Below, piece by piece: positions 1 through 8,106 of a DNA stretch of 64,000 nt (position 1 is its first letter; every line of letters begins with the position of its first letter). Under the pieces are notes generated by a model. It was not told the DNA's origin. It did not search any database and saw only the letters and a list, made by a program, of their open reading frames with translations. Position numbers and translations under genes: made by a program. Origin of the DNA: Streptomyces sp. NRRL S-337 (GTDB lineage Bacteria; Actinomycetota; Actinomycetes; Streptomycetales; Streptomycetaceae); NCBI RefSeq assembly GCF_000720175.1, contig NZ_JOIX01000003.1, forward strand, positions 1-64,000, in the 5' to 3' direction.

Positions 1-157
1 GGGTGGGGGTGGTGGCGGTGGGCGTGGGGGGCGGGGTGAAGGGATGGGGGTGAAGCGACGGGGGCGAAGGGGGCTGGGCTATCGAGGGGTGTCAATCCAT
101 GGGGGCCGGTCCGTGAGTGCCCGCCCAGGGGTCGGGTCGGCCCCCATGGCGTTGGCG

Positions 158-646
158 TCAATCCAGGGACGTCGAGCGCAGTTCCGCGATGACTTCCGCG
201 CCCGACGGTGCGTTCTCCGGGTCCACCAGCCACTGCAGCATCAGACCGCTCAGCAGGGCGAGCGGTACCGAACCGCCCAGCCCCTCCCGCGCCATACGCT
301 GCCCCTCGGCGAGGTGCGCCCGTACCTCCGGTGACCGCTCGGCCTGCACCGCGGCCTCCAACTGGGCCACCCACAGGGCCCGGTGTGTGGTGAAGCTGTC
401 GATCAGTGCTTGCCAGCGCTGTTCCGGCGTCCCTTCGGGCGCGCGACTCGCGAGCTCGTCACCGAGCTCGTCCACGGCCTTCACGAGCGCCTGGGTGAGC
501 AGTGCGTCCCGGGAGCCGAAGTGGTAGCCGATGGCGGCATGGCTGACCCCGGCCGCCGCGGCGATGTCCCGGACCGTGGTCCGTGCCCAGCCGCGTTCGA
601 TCAGGCACTGCTTGGCGCCGGCGAGGAGGTCCTCTCGATTTCCCAT
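158..646 (-). CDS. TetR family transcriptional regulator
   Basis: A 162-residue protein with a TetR N-terminal helix-turn-helix at about residues 23-46 (TTVRDIAAAAGVSHAAIGYH, followed by FGSRDAL). The rest is an all-helical ligand-binding region. It is divergent from the FAD monooxygenase at 807, and an imperfect 18-bp palindrome lies in the gap, so it most likely represses that gene and itself in response to an aromatic ligand. At 162 residues it is shorter than the usual 190-220, with the difference in the C-terminal ligand domain. The ATG at 646 follows only a weak ribosome binding site. The family is clear; the ligand is unknown. Confidence 0.9.
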   Translation of the reverse strand: MGNREDLLAGAKQCLIERGWARTTVRDIAAAAGVSHAAIGYHFGSRDALLTQALVKAVDELGDELASRAPEGTPEQRWQALIDSFTTHRALWVAQLEAAVQAERSPEVRAHLAEGQRMAREGLGGSVPLALLSGLMLQWLVDPENAPSGAEVIAELRSTSLD

Positions 647-769
647 GTCCGCAGCGTATCCGGGGGTTGTCCGCTTGGTTCATCCGTCCGGTTCAGCCAT
701 TTGATCCAGGCGCGCGATGGCACGACCTGCTGACCGCTCGGCATTTGTCCATTTGGTTAATCCATTTGG

Positions 770-787
770 TTTGCCCATATGGTCAAA
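770..787. promoter_or_regulatory. probable TetR operator palindrome
   Basis: TTTGCCCATATGGTCAAA is an 18-base inverted repeat with 16 of 18 positions symmetric. It lies 19 bases upstream of the monooxygenase ATG and in the gap shared with the divergent TetR gene. Related half-sites of the form TCCATTTGGTT occur just upstream (about 748-770). Position and symmetry fit a TetR-family operator. Confidence 0.5.
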
Positions 788-806
788 TCTGGCTAAGGTC
801 AGTCCC

Positions 807-1868
807 ATGACTCACGCAACGGTTCTGATCTCGGGTGCCAGCGTGGGCGGGCCCGCCCTCGCCTACTTCCTGCATCGCGACGGGTGCGACGTCACCGTGG
901 TGGAACGCGCCCCGGACCTCCGGGACAGCGGATACGCGGTCGACTTCCGCGGCGCCGCGTTCGACGTGCTCGACGACCTGGGCGTTCTCGCCGAGGTGCG
1001 CGGCCACGAGACCAAGATGCGCGGCACAGCCCTGGTGGACGAGACCGGCACCGAGACCGGGATGCTGCCGGCCGAAGCCTTCGCGGGCGAACTGGAGGTG
1101 CCGAAGCGGGAGTTGACCCGGACCCTGCACCGGATCACCACGCACGACGTGGAGTACGTCTTCAACGACTCGATCAGCGCGCTGACCCAGCACGACTCCG
1201 GCGTCGCCGTCGAGTTCGAGCGCGGCGCGCCCCGTACCTTCGACCTCGTCATAGGGGCGGACGGGGTCTACTCGAAGGTCCGGCGGCTCGCGTTCGGCCC
1301 GCACGGCGACGCGGTGCGTCACCTCGGCCTCTCCGGCGCCGGCTTCAGCACCACGAACTACCTCGGCCTCGACCACAGCGGTGTGCTGCAGCATGCACCG
1401 GACACGGCGATCTACGCGTTCAGCGCGGGCGACGCGGACCGGCTGACGGTCAGCCTCTCGTTCGCCACCCCGACGCCCGCGCTGGACCGGTGCGGCCGGG
1501 AAGAACAGGAGCGGGCGCTGCGCACCGCGTTCGCGGGACGCGGCTGGGAAGCTCCGCGACTGCTGGACGCCATGACCGAGGCCGACGACTTCTACTTCTC
1601 CTCGGCCTGCCAGGTCCACCTGGACCGCTGGTCGCACGGCCGGGTCGCCCTGCTCGGCGACGCGGGCTACTGCGCGGCCCCCACCAGCGGTATGGGCACC
1701 TCCCAGGCCTTGATCGGCGCACGGACACTGGCCCGACACCTGGCCGCAGCGAACGGCGACCACACGGCCGCCTTCGCCGCCTACGAGGCGGAGCTGCGGC
1801 CGTACGTGGCACAAAACCAGGCGACGGGCGTGGAAGGGGCGGCCATGTTCGGGGGCGGGGGCCGGTGA
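807..1868 (+). CDS. FAD-dependent monooxygenase (PHBH-type)
   Basis: A 353-residue flavoprotein of the aromatic hydroxylase family. An N-terminal Rossmann FAD-binding segment has GASVGG at residues 10-15. A second nucleotide motif is VIGADGVYSKVRR, and the GD motif RVALLGDAG near residue 284 contacts the FAD ribityl chain. Such enzymes hydroxylate or otherwise oxidise aromatic or polyketide substrates with NAD(P)H and O2; some inactivate antibiotics. The start at 807 is chosen because the family begins directly before the first beta strand and the operator palindrome would otherwise fall inside the gene. A longer reading from 717 exists but is unlikely. Probably controlled by the adjacent TetR protein. 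Substrate unknown. Confidence 0.9.
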   Translation: MTHATVLISGASVGGPALAYFLHRDGCDVTVVERAPDLRDSGYAVDFRGAAFDVLDDLGVLAEVRGHETKMRGTALVDETGTETGMLPAEAFAGELEVPKRELTRTLHRITTHDVEYVFNDSISALTQHDSGVAVEFERGAPRTFDLVIGADGVYSKVRRLAFGPHGDAVRHLGLSGAGFSTTNYLGLDHSGVLQHAPDTAIYAFSAGDADRLTVSLSFATPTPALDRCGREEQERALRTAFAGRGWEAPRLLDAMTEADDFYFSSACQVHLDRWSHGRVALLGDAGYCAAPTSGMGTSQALIGARTLARHLAAANGDHTAAFAAYEAELRPYVAQNQATGVEGAAMFGGGGR

Positions 1869-2081
1869 TTGCTGGCGAGTGGCTAGAGGCTAATTGCGGG
1901 TGACCATTGGCCGCGCTGGTCGGTGGCCGGTGGTCGAGGCCGGTAGGGGCCGGTAGTAGGGGGGCGTTCGGTCGGCGGCTGCGGGCCGTGGGCGGGTGGC
2001 TGCCCGGGGGGCCTGGTCGCCGATGATAGGTGGGTGAGGAAGGGAGAAGCGGAAGTGGAAGTGTGAGCTGAGCGTTCCGGG

Positions 2082-2651
2082 TCACTTCCCGGGGGCTTCG
2101 CCGCGCGGGACGGCGAAGTGCGTAAGGGTGGCGGTCCCCGGCGCGAGGTCCGCCCAGGCGCCCGACAGGGCCAGCACCGCAACCCCCGACGTCGGGAACT
2201 TCGCACGCACCCGCGCCCACGCTTCCTCGCTCCCGTCCTCGTCTCCCTCTCTCTCCGCCACTCCCTCTGCCTCTTCCGCCAGCGACAGCACCACGTCCTG
2301 AACGCCCGGCTGATGACCGATCAGCAGCACCGTCCGCCGCTGCTCCGGAACCTCACGCAACACATCGAGCAGCTCAGCAGCGCTCGCTCCGTACACCCGC
2401 GGCTCGAAGACCACCTCCGGTCGGCCGCCGAGCTCCGGTACGACCAGGTCCCAGGTCTCGCGGGTGCGGCGGGCCGTGGAGCACAGCACGAGGTCGGGTA
2501 GGCACCCGTACGCGAGCAGTTGGCGCCCGGCCGCCGGTGCATCCCTGCGGCCGCGCTTGGCCAGTGGGCGCTCGTGATCGGGCACGTCCGGCGGCCAGGC
2601 GGACTTGGCATGGCGCAGCACCACCAGCCGGGCGGGAAAGGACGGCGTCAT
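2082..2651 (-). CDS. SixA-like histidine phosphatase
   Basis: A 189-residue member of the histidine phosphatase superfamily. The catalytic RHG-type motif is LRHAKS with His14, and the second catalytic histidine is His113 in IGHQPG. Conserved arginines lie in CSTARRTRET. This pattern matches SixA-type phosphohistidine phosphatases. An acidic insertion (about residues 126-144, rich in Glu and Asp) is unusual. The start at 2651 has a good GGAGG about 12 bases upstream. Single gene, convergent with the monooxygenase. The physiological substrate in actinobacteria is not established. Confidence 0.88.
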   Translation of the reverse strand: MTPSFPARLVVLRHAKSAWPPDVPDHERPLAKRGRRDAPAAGRQLLAYGCLPDLVLCSTARRTRETWDLVVPELGGRPEVVFEPRVYGASAAELLDVLREVPEQRRTVLLIGHQPGVQDVVLSLAEEAEGVAEREGDEDGSEEAWARVRAKFPTSGVAVLALSGAWADLAPGTATLTHFAVPRGEAPGK

Positions 2652-2920
2652 GGCTCCATTGTCCTCCGGGGCACGGTGGACACGAGCCTTGCACTCCGTT
2701 CCCGGTCCCGGTTCACGCTCACGCCGCTGCTCGCTCCTCGCTGCTCGGTACCGGTGCTCAGTGCCCAGTGCCCAGTGCTCGGTGGTCGGGCTGTCGGGCT
2801 GACGGGCGATATGCGGGCCAGCGGCCGCTCGACGACTAAGTACGAGTCCCCACCGCACATCACCCCATCTGAGTAGCCGCCCCCTGGCAACCGGGCTCCC
2901 CAGCCACGTTGACTCATCCC

Positions 2921-3388
2921 ATGACCGACAACGCAACTGCTCTGCCGCCTCAACCTGGCCCCACCGCATACGCGCCAGAGCCCGTTGCCCATCCCCACGC
3001 CGCACCTGCCATGGTGCCCCCGCCCCACCCTGCCGTGCCCCTGCCCCCTGTCGCCCCCGCCTCGGCACGGCGGCTCCGAGATCCGTTGTGGTGGTGCCCC
3101 CCGCTGGTGGCAGTCGGGGTGATCGGCGGTCTCTTCATGCCGGCCTTCGCCCTCTACGGCTTCGCAACCATGGCCACGGATTCCTGCGGCCCGGACCAAT
3201 GTGCGGCCAGCGTGACCATCCCCCTGAGCAGCGCACCCTTCCTCTACCTGACCGGCGCATGCCTCGCCCTGCTCTCCTTCGCCTTCCCCTGGACCGTACG
3301 CTGGCGCAAGGCACGGATTTCGGTCGCTTGGATCGGTACCGCAACCTCTGCCTCGGTCGTGCCGCTGCTGCTCTCCGTCATGCTCTGA
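2921..3388 (+). CDS. small membrane protein with proline-rich N-terminus
   Basis: About 155 residues. The first 50 are rich in Pro, Ala and His and likely cytoplasmic. Three hydrophobic segments follow: near WWCPPLVAVGVIGGLF, FLYLTGACLALLSFAF and the C-terminal VPLLLSVML. The loop between the first two holds a CGPDQC cysteine pair that could form an external disulfide. The ATG at 2921 is used; an in-frame TTG at 2909 is possible. No function recognised. Typical of Streptomyces small integral membrane proteins. Confidence 0.65.
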   Translation: MTDNATALPPQPGPTAYAPEPVAHPHAAPAMVPPPHPAVPLPPVAPASARRLRDPLWWCPPLVAVGVIGGLFMPAFALYGFATMATDSCGPDQCAASVTIPLSSAPFLYLTGACLALLSFAFPWTVRWRKARISVAWIGTATSASVVPLLLSVML

Positions 3389-3693
3389 AAGCCGTCTCCT
3401 CGACAACGCCTACACCGCGATGAAGCACCGCGACGCCTGAGGGGCCCGGCATCCCGCAGCACGCAGGGGAGCGTCGTGGGGCCAGCAGGTCGAGCTCCAC
3501 CCACCGGTTGAGGAGCACGGGTGGAGAGCCAGGACCGCCGGACCAACCCTCGGGCCGACGCCTCTCCACCCTCCCGCCCCCTAACGTCGATGCACGTGGT
3601 CATTGGCGACGGTGCTGCACGGCCGGACAGCCGTACAGCCACACAGCCATACACCTCGTCATCTTTGCTTCGTTCGAACCGCTGGGGGGCCTC

Positions 3694-4440
3694 ATGAACA
3701 CCGTGGAGGACAAGAAAGCCATCGAGGAGGCGAATGCCATGGAGACCGTTGCGGGCACGGAAGCCACGGGAGCCACGGGAGCCACGGGAGGCGCGGATGC
3801 CTCGTATCCGGACGGCACACGCCGACGGCCCGCCTTCCTCATCCCGCTGATCGTCAACCTCCTCCTGCCTTTCGTCGCGTATTACGTGCTGCGCGCTCAG
3901 GACATCGCCCAGTGGCAGGCGCTGCTGCTGAGCGGCGCCATCCCGGCGGCGCACGCAGTCGGCACCGCCGTGGTACGCCGACGCGTCGAATTCTTCGACC
4001 TGCTGGTGGTAGCCCTGCTGGTGGTATCGGCCGTCACCTCACTGATCAGCGGCAGTCCACGGGTCCTGCTGCTGAAGGACGCCGCCATCCCCGCAGTCCT
4101 AGGGGTGTGGATCCTGAGCTCGCTGTTCGCGGCCCGGCCGCTGGCGTACCAGTTCGGACGCCGACTACGCGGTCCGGGCGCGGAGAAAGCAGCGGAACGC
4201 ACCTGGCGCGAGCAGCCGGACTTCCGCGCCGCGCTCCGCAGCCTCACGGTGCTGTGGGGCAGCGCGCAGCTGGTCGACGCCGCATTGAGCACCGTCGAGG
4301 CATTGACGCTGCCCGTCGACCTGGTGCCGATCGTCGGCCGCTTCCAGTCCCTCGGCATCCTGGCCGCCATGGTGACACTCACCGTGCGCCACAGCCGCGC
4401 CTTCCACCGACGCCGCGGCATACCCCTCTTCGGCCCCTGA
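3694..4440 (+). CDS. VC0807-like integral membrane protein
   Basis: About 248 residues. A hydrophilic N-terminus contains a Gly-Ala-Thr repeat (EATGATGATGGAD) encoded by a 9-base tandem repeat near 3761-3790. Four to five hydrophobic helices follow, with RVEFFDLLVVALLVVSAV and LLLKDAAIPAVLGVWILSSL as the clearest. The second half has the DFRAALRSLTVLWG region and the loop LPVDLVPIVGRFQSLG. This arrangement resembles the VC0807 family of membrane proteins, which is related to intracellular septation proteins and has no defined function. The ATG at 3694 is preferred over the longer reading from 3508 because the upstream part has no family-like sequence. Confidence 0.7.
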   Translation: MNTVEDKKAIEEANAMETVAGTEATGATGATGGADASYPDGTRRRPAFLIPLIVNLLLPFVAYYVLRAQDIAQWQALLLSGAIPAAHAVGTAVVRRRVEFFDLLVVALLVVSAVTSLISGSPRVLLLKDAAIPAVLGVWILSSLFAARPLAYQFGRRLRGPGAEKAAERTWREQPDFRAALRSLTVLWGSAQLVDAALSTVEALTLPVDLVPIVGRFQSLGILAAMVTLTVRHSRAFHRRRGIPLFGP

Positions 4441-4560
4441 TCAGCGCTCACCACGCCCCCGACGTAACGGCCGCCGTGCTACCCCACGCGCCTACGAACC
4501 GTCCGCGTGCCTGCCTGTCTGCCTTGACCTGCCTGCTTGCCTTAAGGGCGCCGCCCCGCC

Positions 4561-4718
4561 GGCTTCTACAAAGAGCAGTACAAGCGCCGCAACGAAATCG
4601 AACGGGCTATCAATCGGATCAAGAGTTTCCGAGCCGTGGCAACCGCTATGAGAAGCGGGCTTACGTCTTCCACGGCACCGACACCGTCGCCGCGATCCGC
4701 CTTTGGCTTCGGACGTGA
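4561..4718 (+). pseudogene. IS5-family transposase C-terminal remnant, frameshifted
   Basis: Reading from 4561 gives GFYKEQYKRRNEIERAINRI and then KSFRAVAT. After loss of one base near 4640 the reading continues in the next frame as RYEKRAYVFHGTDTVAAIRL and ends at the TGA 4716-4718. The YKRRNEIER...NRIK...FRAVATRYEK pattern is the C-terminal catalytic end (with the DDE glutamate) of actinobacterial IS5-type transposases. Only about 50 codons remain, with no N-terminus, so the gene is dead. A 15-base sequence found again at 5278 starts at its stop codon, consistent with an IS end. Confidence 0.75.
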
Positions 4719-4730
4719 TCCGCCGGACAG
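4716..4730 (+). repeat. IS-end-like 15-base repeat, copy 1
   Basis: TGATCCGCCGGACAG overlaps the stop codon of the transposase remnant. An identical copy in the same orientation lies at 5278-5292. Position directly after a transposase stop suggests part of an IS terminal repeat. The two copies bracket the tail-tube gene. Confidence 0.6.
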
Positions 4731-4740
4731 AAAACAATCG

Positions 4741-5181
4741 CTACTCGATGGTGATGTCTTCGTAGGTGATCGTCACCTGCTCCGTCGCAGGCCCGGAGTC
4801 GGAGGCCTCCAGTTGCGGCCCCTCCCAGCGGGACGCCCAGGCGTTGCTGAGATGAATTCGGCGGACGGTCTGCTTCTGAGCGTCCTTCAACGCGATCGTG
4901 ATGTTCTGACGGGCAGAGTCGAGGTCGGAGTTGACCAGGTTGGCCTTGATCCAGTCGGTGAAGGCGGCGCTCTTGTCCCTACCGCGGGTGATGGTGATCT
5001 CGCCGGTGTTGCGGGCCCCCGGCTGCTTGCGAACAATCAGCTCACCGGTCGCCGAGACCTGCCGGGTCTCCACTACGTCCTGCTCCAGAGTGAGTCCCGA
5101 GACGGCCTGGACGGTCTCCACCTGGAACTTGCCAAGCTCGATGGCGAAAGTACTGCTGCTGAAGGTGTCACCAGTCAACAC
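4741..5181 (-). CDS. phage/contractile injection system tail tube-like protein
   Basis: 146 residues, matching the length of gp19/Hcp-like tube proteins of contractile phage tails and extracellular contractile injection systems (Afp1/Pvc1/Cis1 group). Diagnostic family features are STFAIELGKFQVETVQAVSG near the N-terminus, the central GEITITRGRDKSAAFTDWI segment, the helix before LKDAQKQTVRRIHLSNAW and the C-terminal VTITYEDITIE strand. The GTG start at 5181 is chosen because GGAGG lies 9 bases upstream; a longer reading lacks any site. No sheath, baseplate, AAA or fibre gene is nearby, so it is an orphan. Identical 15-base repeats with IS character flank it. It could be a relic of an injection-system locus or a domesticated tube protein. 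Confidence 0.8.
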   Translation of the reverse strand: MLTGDTFSSSTFAIELGKFQVETVQAVSGLTLEQDVVETRQVSATGELIVRKQPGARNTGEITITRGRDKSAAFTDWIKANLVNSDLDSARQNITIALKDAQKQTVRRIHLSNAWASRWEGPQLEASDSGPATEQVTITYEDITIE

Positions 5182-5277
5182 GATGCATGTCCTCCGCTGC
5201 TCATGGCTGAACGGCCGGCGGTCATCTCCTCCGGCCGCTACGCAGGTGCCTAACGCCACAACCATGAGGAGGTCACA

Positions 5278-5298
5278 TGATCCGCCGGACAGGCCCTG
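5278..5298. repeat. IS-end-like repeat, copy 2
   Basis: This holds TGATCCGCCGGACAG again and continues with GCCCTG, which read on the minus strand begins CAGGGCCTGTCCGGCGGATC, an end sequence in the style of Streptomyces IS5-family elements. No transposase follows it. With copy 1 it marks debris of at least one, possibly two, insertion sequences around the tube gene. Confidence 0.5.
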
Positions 5299-5578
5299 GG
5301 CACCAGCCGGGGACCGCAGCCGCCGTTCATGCCTCACGCCAGGTCGACTCACGCCCGGACGGCCCAGGACGAGGCGGGGACTGGCGAGGCAGGGACGGGC
5401 TAGGAGGAGGGATACGAGGGAGGGGCCGGGAGGGCTAGGTCGCTGACAGAGGGGCGTTTCCGGACGTGGTGTGGCCGCCGTTGTCATCTGGTGGCGTGCC
5501 GTGCTCCGCGCGTTGCGGATTGCTCTGCCACGGTTGCTGCGAGGGACCGATGGCCCAACGACCCGAGGGGATCGCACG

Positions 5579-6505
5579 GTGGCGGCTGTGTTGTCTGCGC
5601 TGTTCGCGCTGCTGGCGGCCGTGGGCAATGCCACGGGTACCGTGCTCCAGCGCCTGGCCGCACGGACCGTTCCGGCGGGTGATGCGTTCAGTCCCAGGCT
5701 GGTCCGGCACCTGGTGCGGAATCCGGCATGGCTTGGCGGGATCGCCGTGGTGGTCGGCGCTGCGGCGTGTCAGGCGCTGGCCCTGTGGCTGGGTTCGCTC
5801 GTCCTGGTCCAGCCGATCCTGGTGACCGAACTGCCACTGGCACTGGTGATCGCGTGCGCGCTGGCCCGCCGAAGGCTTCCGGCGGCGGGCTGGGCCGGTT
5901 CCCTGAGTGTCGCCGCCGGCCTCGGTCTGGCGCTGGCCGCTGCCGCACCGTCCGGTGCGGGCACCGAGGTCTCGTCGGCAACGTGGGTGGTGACGCTGCT
6001 GGCCACCGGCGGCGCCATCACGCTGTGTGCGTCGGCCGCGGCACCCCGCCCGCGTGGAAAGGCCCGCGCGGCCCTCTTCAGCGCCGCCTCAGCGATCGGT
6101 TACGCCCTGACGGCGACATTGATGAAGTCCGCGACCGACACCTTCGACCGGCACGGTCCGGGCGCCTTCTTCGCCTCCTGGCAGACCTACGGCTTCGTGG
6201 CGGCCGGCGCATGCGCGCTGTTTCTGCTGGCCAACGCCCTCGAATCCGGCCCGCTGGTGGTCTCCCAGCCCGTCCTCACCCTCGGAGAGGCCCTTGTCAG
6301 CCTGGCTCTGGGCATCGTGGTGTACGGGGACCGCGTACGCACCGGGTGGTGGCTGATTCCGGAGGCGATCGGGGCGGTGCTGGTCACTTGGGGAGTGCTC
6401 GTCCTGTCAAGGGTCCAGATGGAGGACGAGGGGGAAGGGCAGGGAGAGGGGGAAGGGGCGGCGGCGGGGGAGCAAGGGCCGCCCGCGGGAGGCAACGTCA
6501 CCTGA
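5579..6505 (+). CDS. DMT-superfamily (EamA-like) transporter
   Basis: About 308 residues with nine to ten hydrophobic helices in two halves, ending in a hydrophilic acidic Glu/Gly-rich tail (EGEGQGEGEGAAAGEQG). The N-terminal helix LSALFALLAAVGNATGTVLQ and the segment LVLVQPILVTELPLALVI resemble actinobacterial DMT transporters. The GTG at 5579 has GAGGGG 8 bases upstream; a longer GTG start at 5471 has none. Likely a metabolite exporter or permease; the substrate cannot be read from the sequence. Confidence 0.75.
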   Translation: MAAVLSALFALLAAVGNATGTVLQRLAARTVPAGDAFSPRLVRHLVRNPAWLGGIAVVVGAAACQALALWLGSLVLVQPILVTELPLALVIACALARRRLPAAGWAGSLSVAAGLGLALAAAAPSGAGTEVSSATWVVTLLATGGAITLCASAAAPRPRGKARAALFSAASAIGYALTATLMKSATDTFDRHGPGAFFASWQTYGFVAAGACALFLLANALESGPLVVSQPVLTLGEALVSLALGIVVYGDRVRTGWWLIPEAIGAVLVTWGVLVLSRVQMEDEGEGQGEGEGAAAGEQGPPAGGNVT

Positions 6506-6726
6506 CGGTCTGCCCGTGCTCGTGCAGTCCTCCCCCTACGTCGGGGCCGCCGGCATCGCCGGGTCCGGGGCCTGCGCATCGGCCGAGGGCACCCTCTGTG
6601 TGACGCGAGCCCGCGCCGTACCCCAGGTGGCGTGGGAGCGTCAGGCATCGGCCGAGGGCCTGCTGGGCTGTCGCCCCGCCGAGGGCACCCACTCGTGGTT
6701 CGATCGGCTCCCGTAGGGTTGCCGCC

Positions 6727-6999
6727 GTGGGCAAGGGAATGGGGCGGTGGCCCAAGGTGGATCTGGACAGCGGTGTCGAGGACGCGACGCTGCTCATCCT
6801 GGAGTGGCTCGGTGAGCAGGGAATCGGAGCCATGATCCGCGTCGATGCGGAGCGCCTGCACGAGGGCCGGCCGGCATGGACCTTTGCTGCCAGCGGTGGC
6901 CCGTTGCCACCGATGAGAGCTGACGGCGCCTCGGCTGCCGAGTGCATGAGCCGGGCCCTGAGCCGACTGCGAGAGGCTGGGGTCGCCGTCCCCTTCTGA
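6727..6999 (+). CDS. hypothetical protein (90 aa)
   Basis: A 90-residue soluble protein with balanced composition: MGRWPKVDLDSGVEDATLLI at the front, a middle segment LHEGRPAWTFAASGG, and a helical end SAAECMSRALSRLREAG. The fold looks like a small alpha/beta domain. No family recognised. The start has a purine-rich leader but no strong Shine-Dalgarno sequence. The coding pattern and length suggest a real gene; function unknown. Confidence 0.55.
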   Translation: MGKGMGRWPKVDLDSGVEDATLLILEWLGEQGIGAMIRVDAERLHEGRPAWTFAASGGPLPPMRADGASAAECMSRALSRLREAGVAVPF

Positions 7000-7284
7000 G
7001 TCGGCGACCGAGGTACCTCATTGGTGCGCCAGACGATGTCCCGCGACCCGGCACATCACCCGTTGGGTACGCGAACTCGCGGACCAGCACCACGAAGTTT
7101 CGTCCGTTCTCAAGCGCGCGCTGTGTGCGGCATCTACGGCATCTACGGGAGTAGCGGAATCCCCAAGTGGAGTGGCGTCTGTGGGGGCCACAGAGGCTAC
7201 GGAGTCCACGGCCTCGTCCCGCAGAGTGCGTACAAGCGTAGAGGTAGTGGGACGCCGCGCTGCCGGCGCGCGGCTCGCCGCTGG

Positions 7285-7566
7285 TCAGCAGGTGCGCCCC
7301 ACGTAGTGCGCGCCCTGGATCCTGGAGGCGGAGCCCAGCCACGTACGGCCGGGGCCCACGCAGCGTTCGTAGTCGGGGGCCCAGGCGACCTCCACCTTGA
7401 TCACGACGTTCGAACCGTCGCTGGTGCAGTGGCGGTAGTACGCATCACTGCCCGTCTCGTAGAAGCCACACGGTTCTTTGGCCAGGGCGATGGCCTGACC
7501 GGGTGCGGCGGCGACCGTTCCGCAGAATGCGGCGGCACCGAGCATGAGAGCGGCAAAGCGGCGCAT
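7285..7566 (-). CDS. secreted DUF6355-like small protein
   Basis: 93 residues. An N-terminal signal peptide (MRRFAALMLGAAAFCGTVAA) leads to a small mature domain with cysteines at CGFYE, YRHCTSDG, YERCVGPG and the C-terminal GRTC, suggesting two disulfides. The sequence YYRHCTSDGSNVVIKVEVAW and the WLGSASRIQGAHY end match what I recall of DUF6355, a family named for natural-product loci. The start at 7566 follows GAGGAAGGG. Probably exported; activity unknown. The family assignment is from memory and should be taken as likely. Confidence 0.7.
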   Translation of the reverse strand: MRRFAALMLGAAAFCGTVAAAPGQAIALAKEPCGFYETGSDAYYRHCTSDGSNVVIKVEVAWAPDYERCVGPGRTWLGSASRIQGAHYVGRTC

Positions 7567-8106
7567 GGAACACCCTTCCTCAAGGCTCCACTTGGGCCTT
7601 GGCCCTTTCTGGCCTTTCACCCGACCCAAGTCGGCCCTTCTCAAAACACCAGTTGGTCCGCCGCCGTGTCGGTCGACGTGTGCGGCTCCGCATGACTCCC
7701 CCTCGCGGAACCGTCCATGCACAGGACCGCACGTGTGGGTGACGGCAAAATGGGCCAGATCGGGGTTCGGCGCGTGGGGTGGGTGGGGTTCGTAGCGAGT
7801 GCAGGCGTGACGGAGGCGGCGGACAGGGGCGGTTGGTTTCTCCTAGGGTGCCCGCCGTGTGCCATGTCGCGTGCGGCAGGATGGCTGATCGCGTCAGGAC
7901 GACTTCGTCTGCGGGACGTCTGCGTTTACGTTGCGTCTTCGTCGTCGTATTCGTCCACGTCCCGTCCATGTCCCGTCGACGTCTACGGGCGGGGCCCCGG
8001 CGCGTTCGAAGTCCTAGAGACAAGCAGGTAAAAACCGAATGATGGAGCATCACATGCGATGCGTGGCAGTGGCAGGGCCGCAGTTCCCGGGAGTGGGGGT
8101 CGACCG
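7567..8106. other. 540-bp intergenic stretch without a supported gene
   Basis: Open frames here are rich in Arg and Pro and have no family-like sequence, so none is called. The stretch should contain the promoter of the secreted protein (leftward) and that of the MscS channel (rightward). No strong hairpin seen. Confidence 0.6.

Noticed and set aside
783..1814. 343-residue antisense frame over the monooxygenase
   Set aside because: Arg/Gly/Val-biased shadow of the true gene, without family sequence.
3389..3440. Frame reading LLDNAYTAMKHRDA then stop
   Set aside because: Looks like a protein end but is too short to assign and has no start.
6700..6720. GGTTCGATC resembling a tRNA T-loop
   Set aside because: No acceptor stem or anticodon arm can be drawn around it.
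7580..8053. 157-residue minus frame
   Set aside because: Arg/Pro-rich with no ribosome site or family; treated as non-coding.
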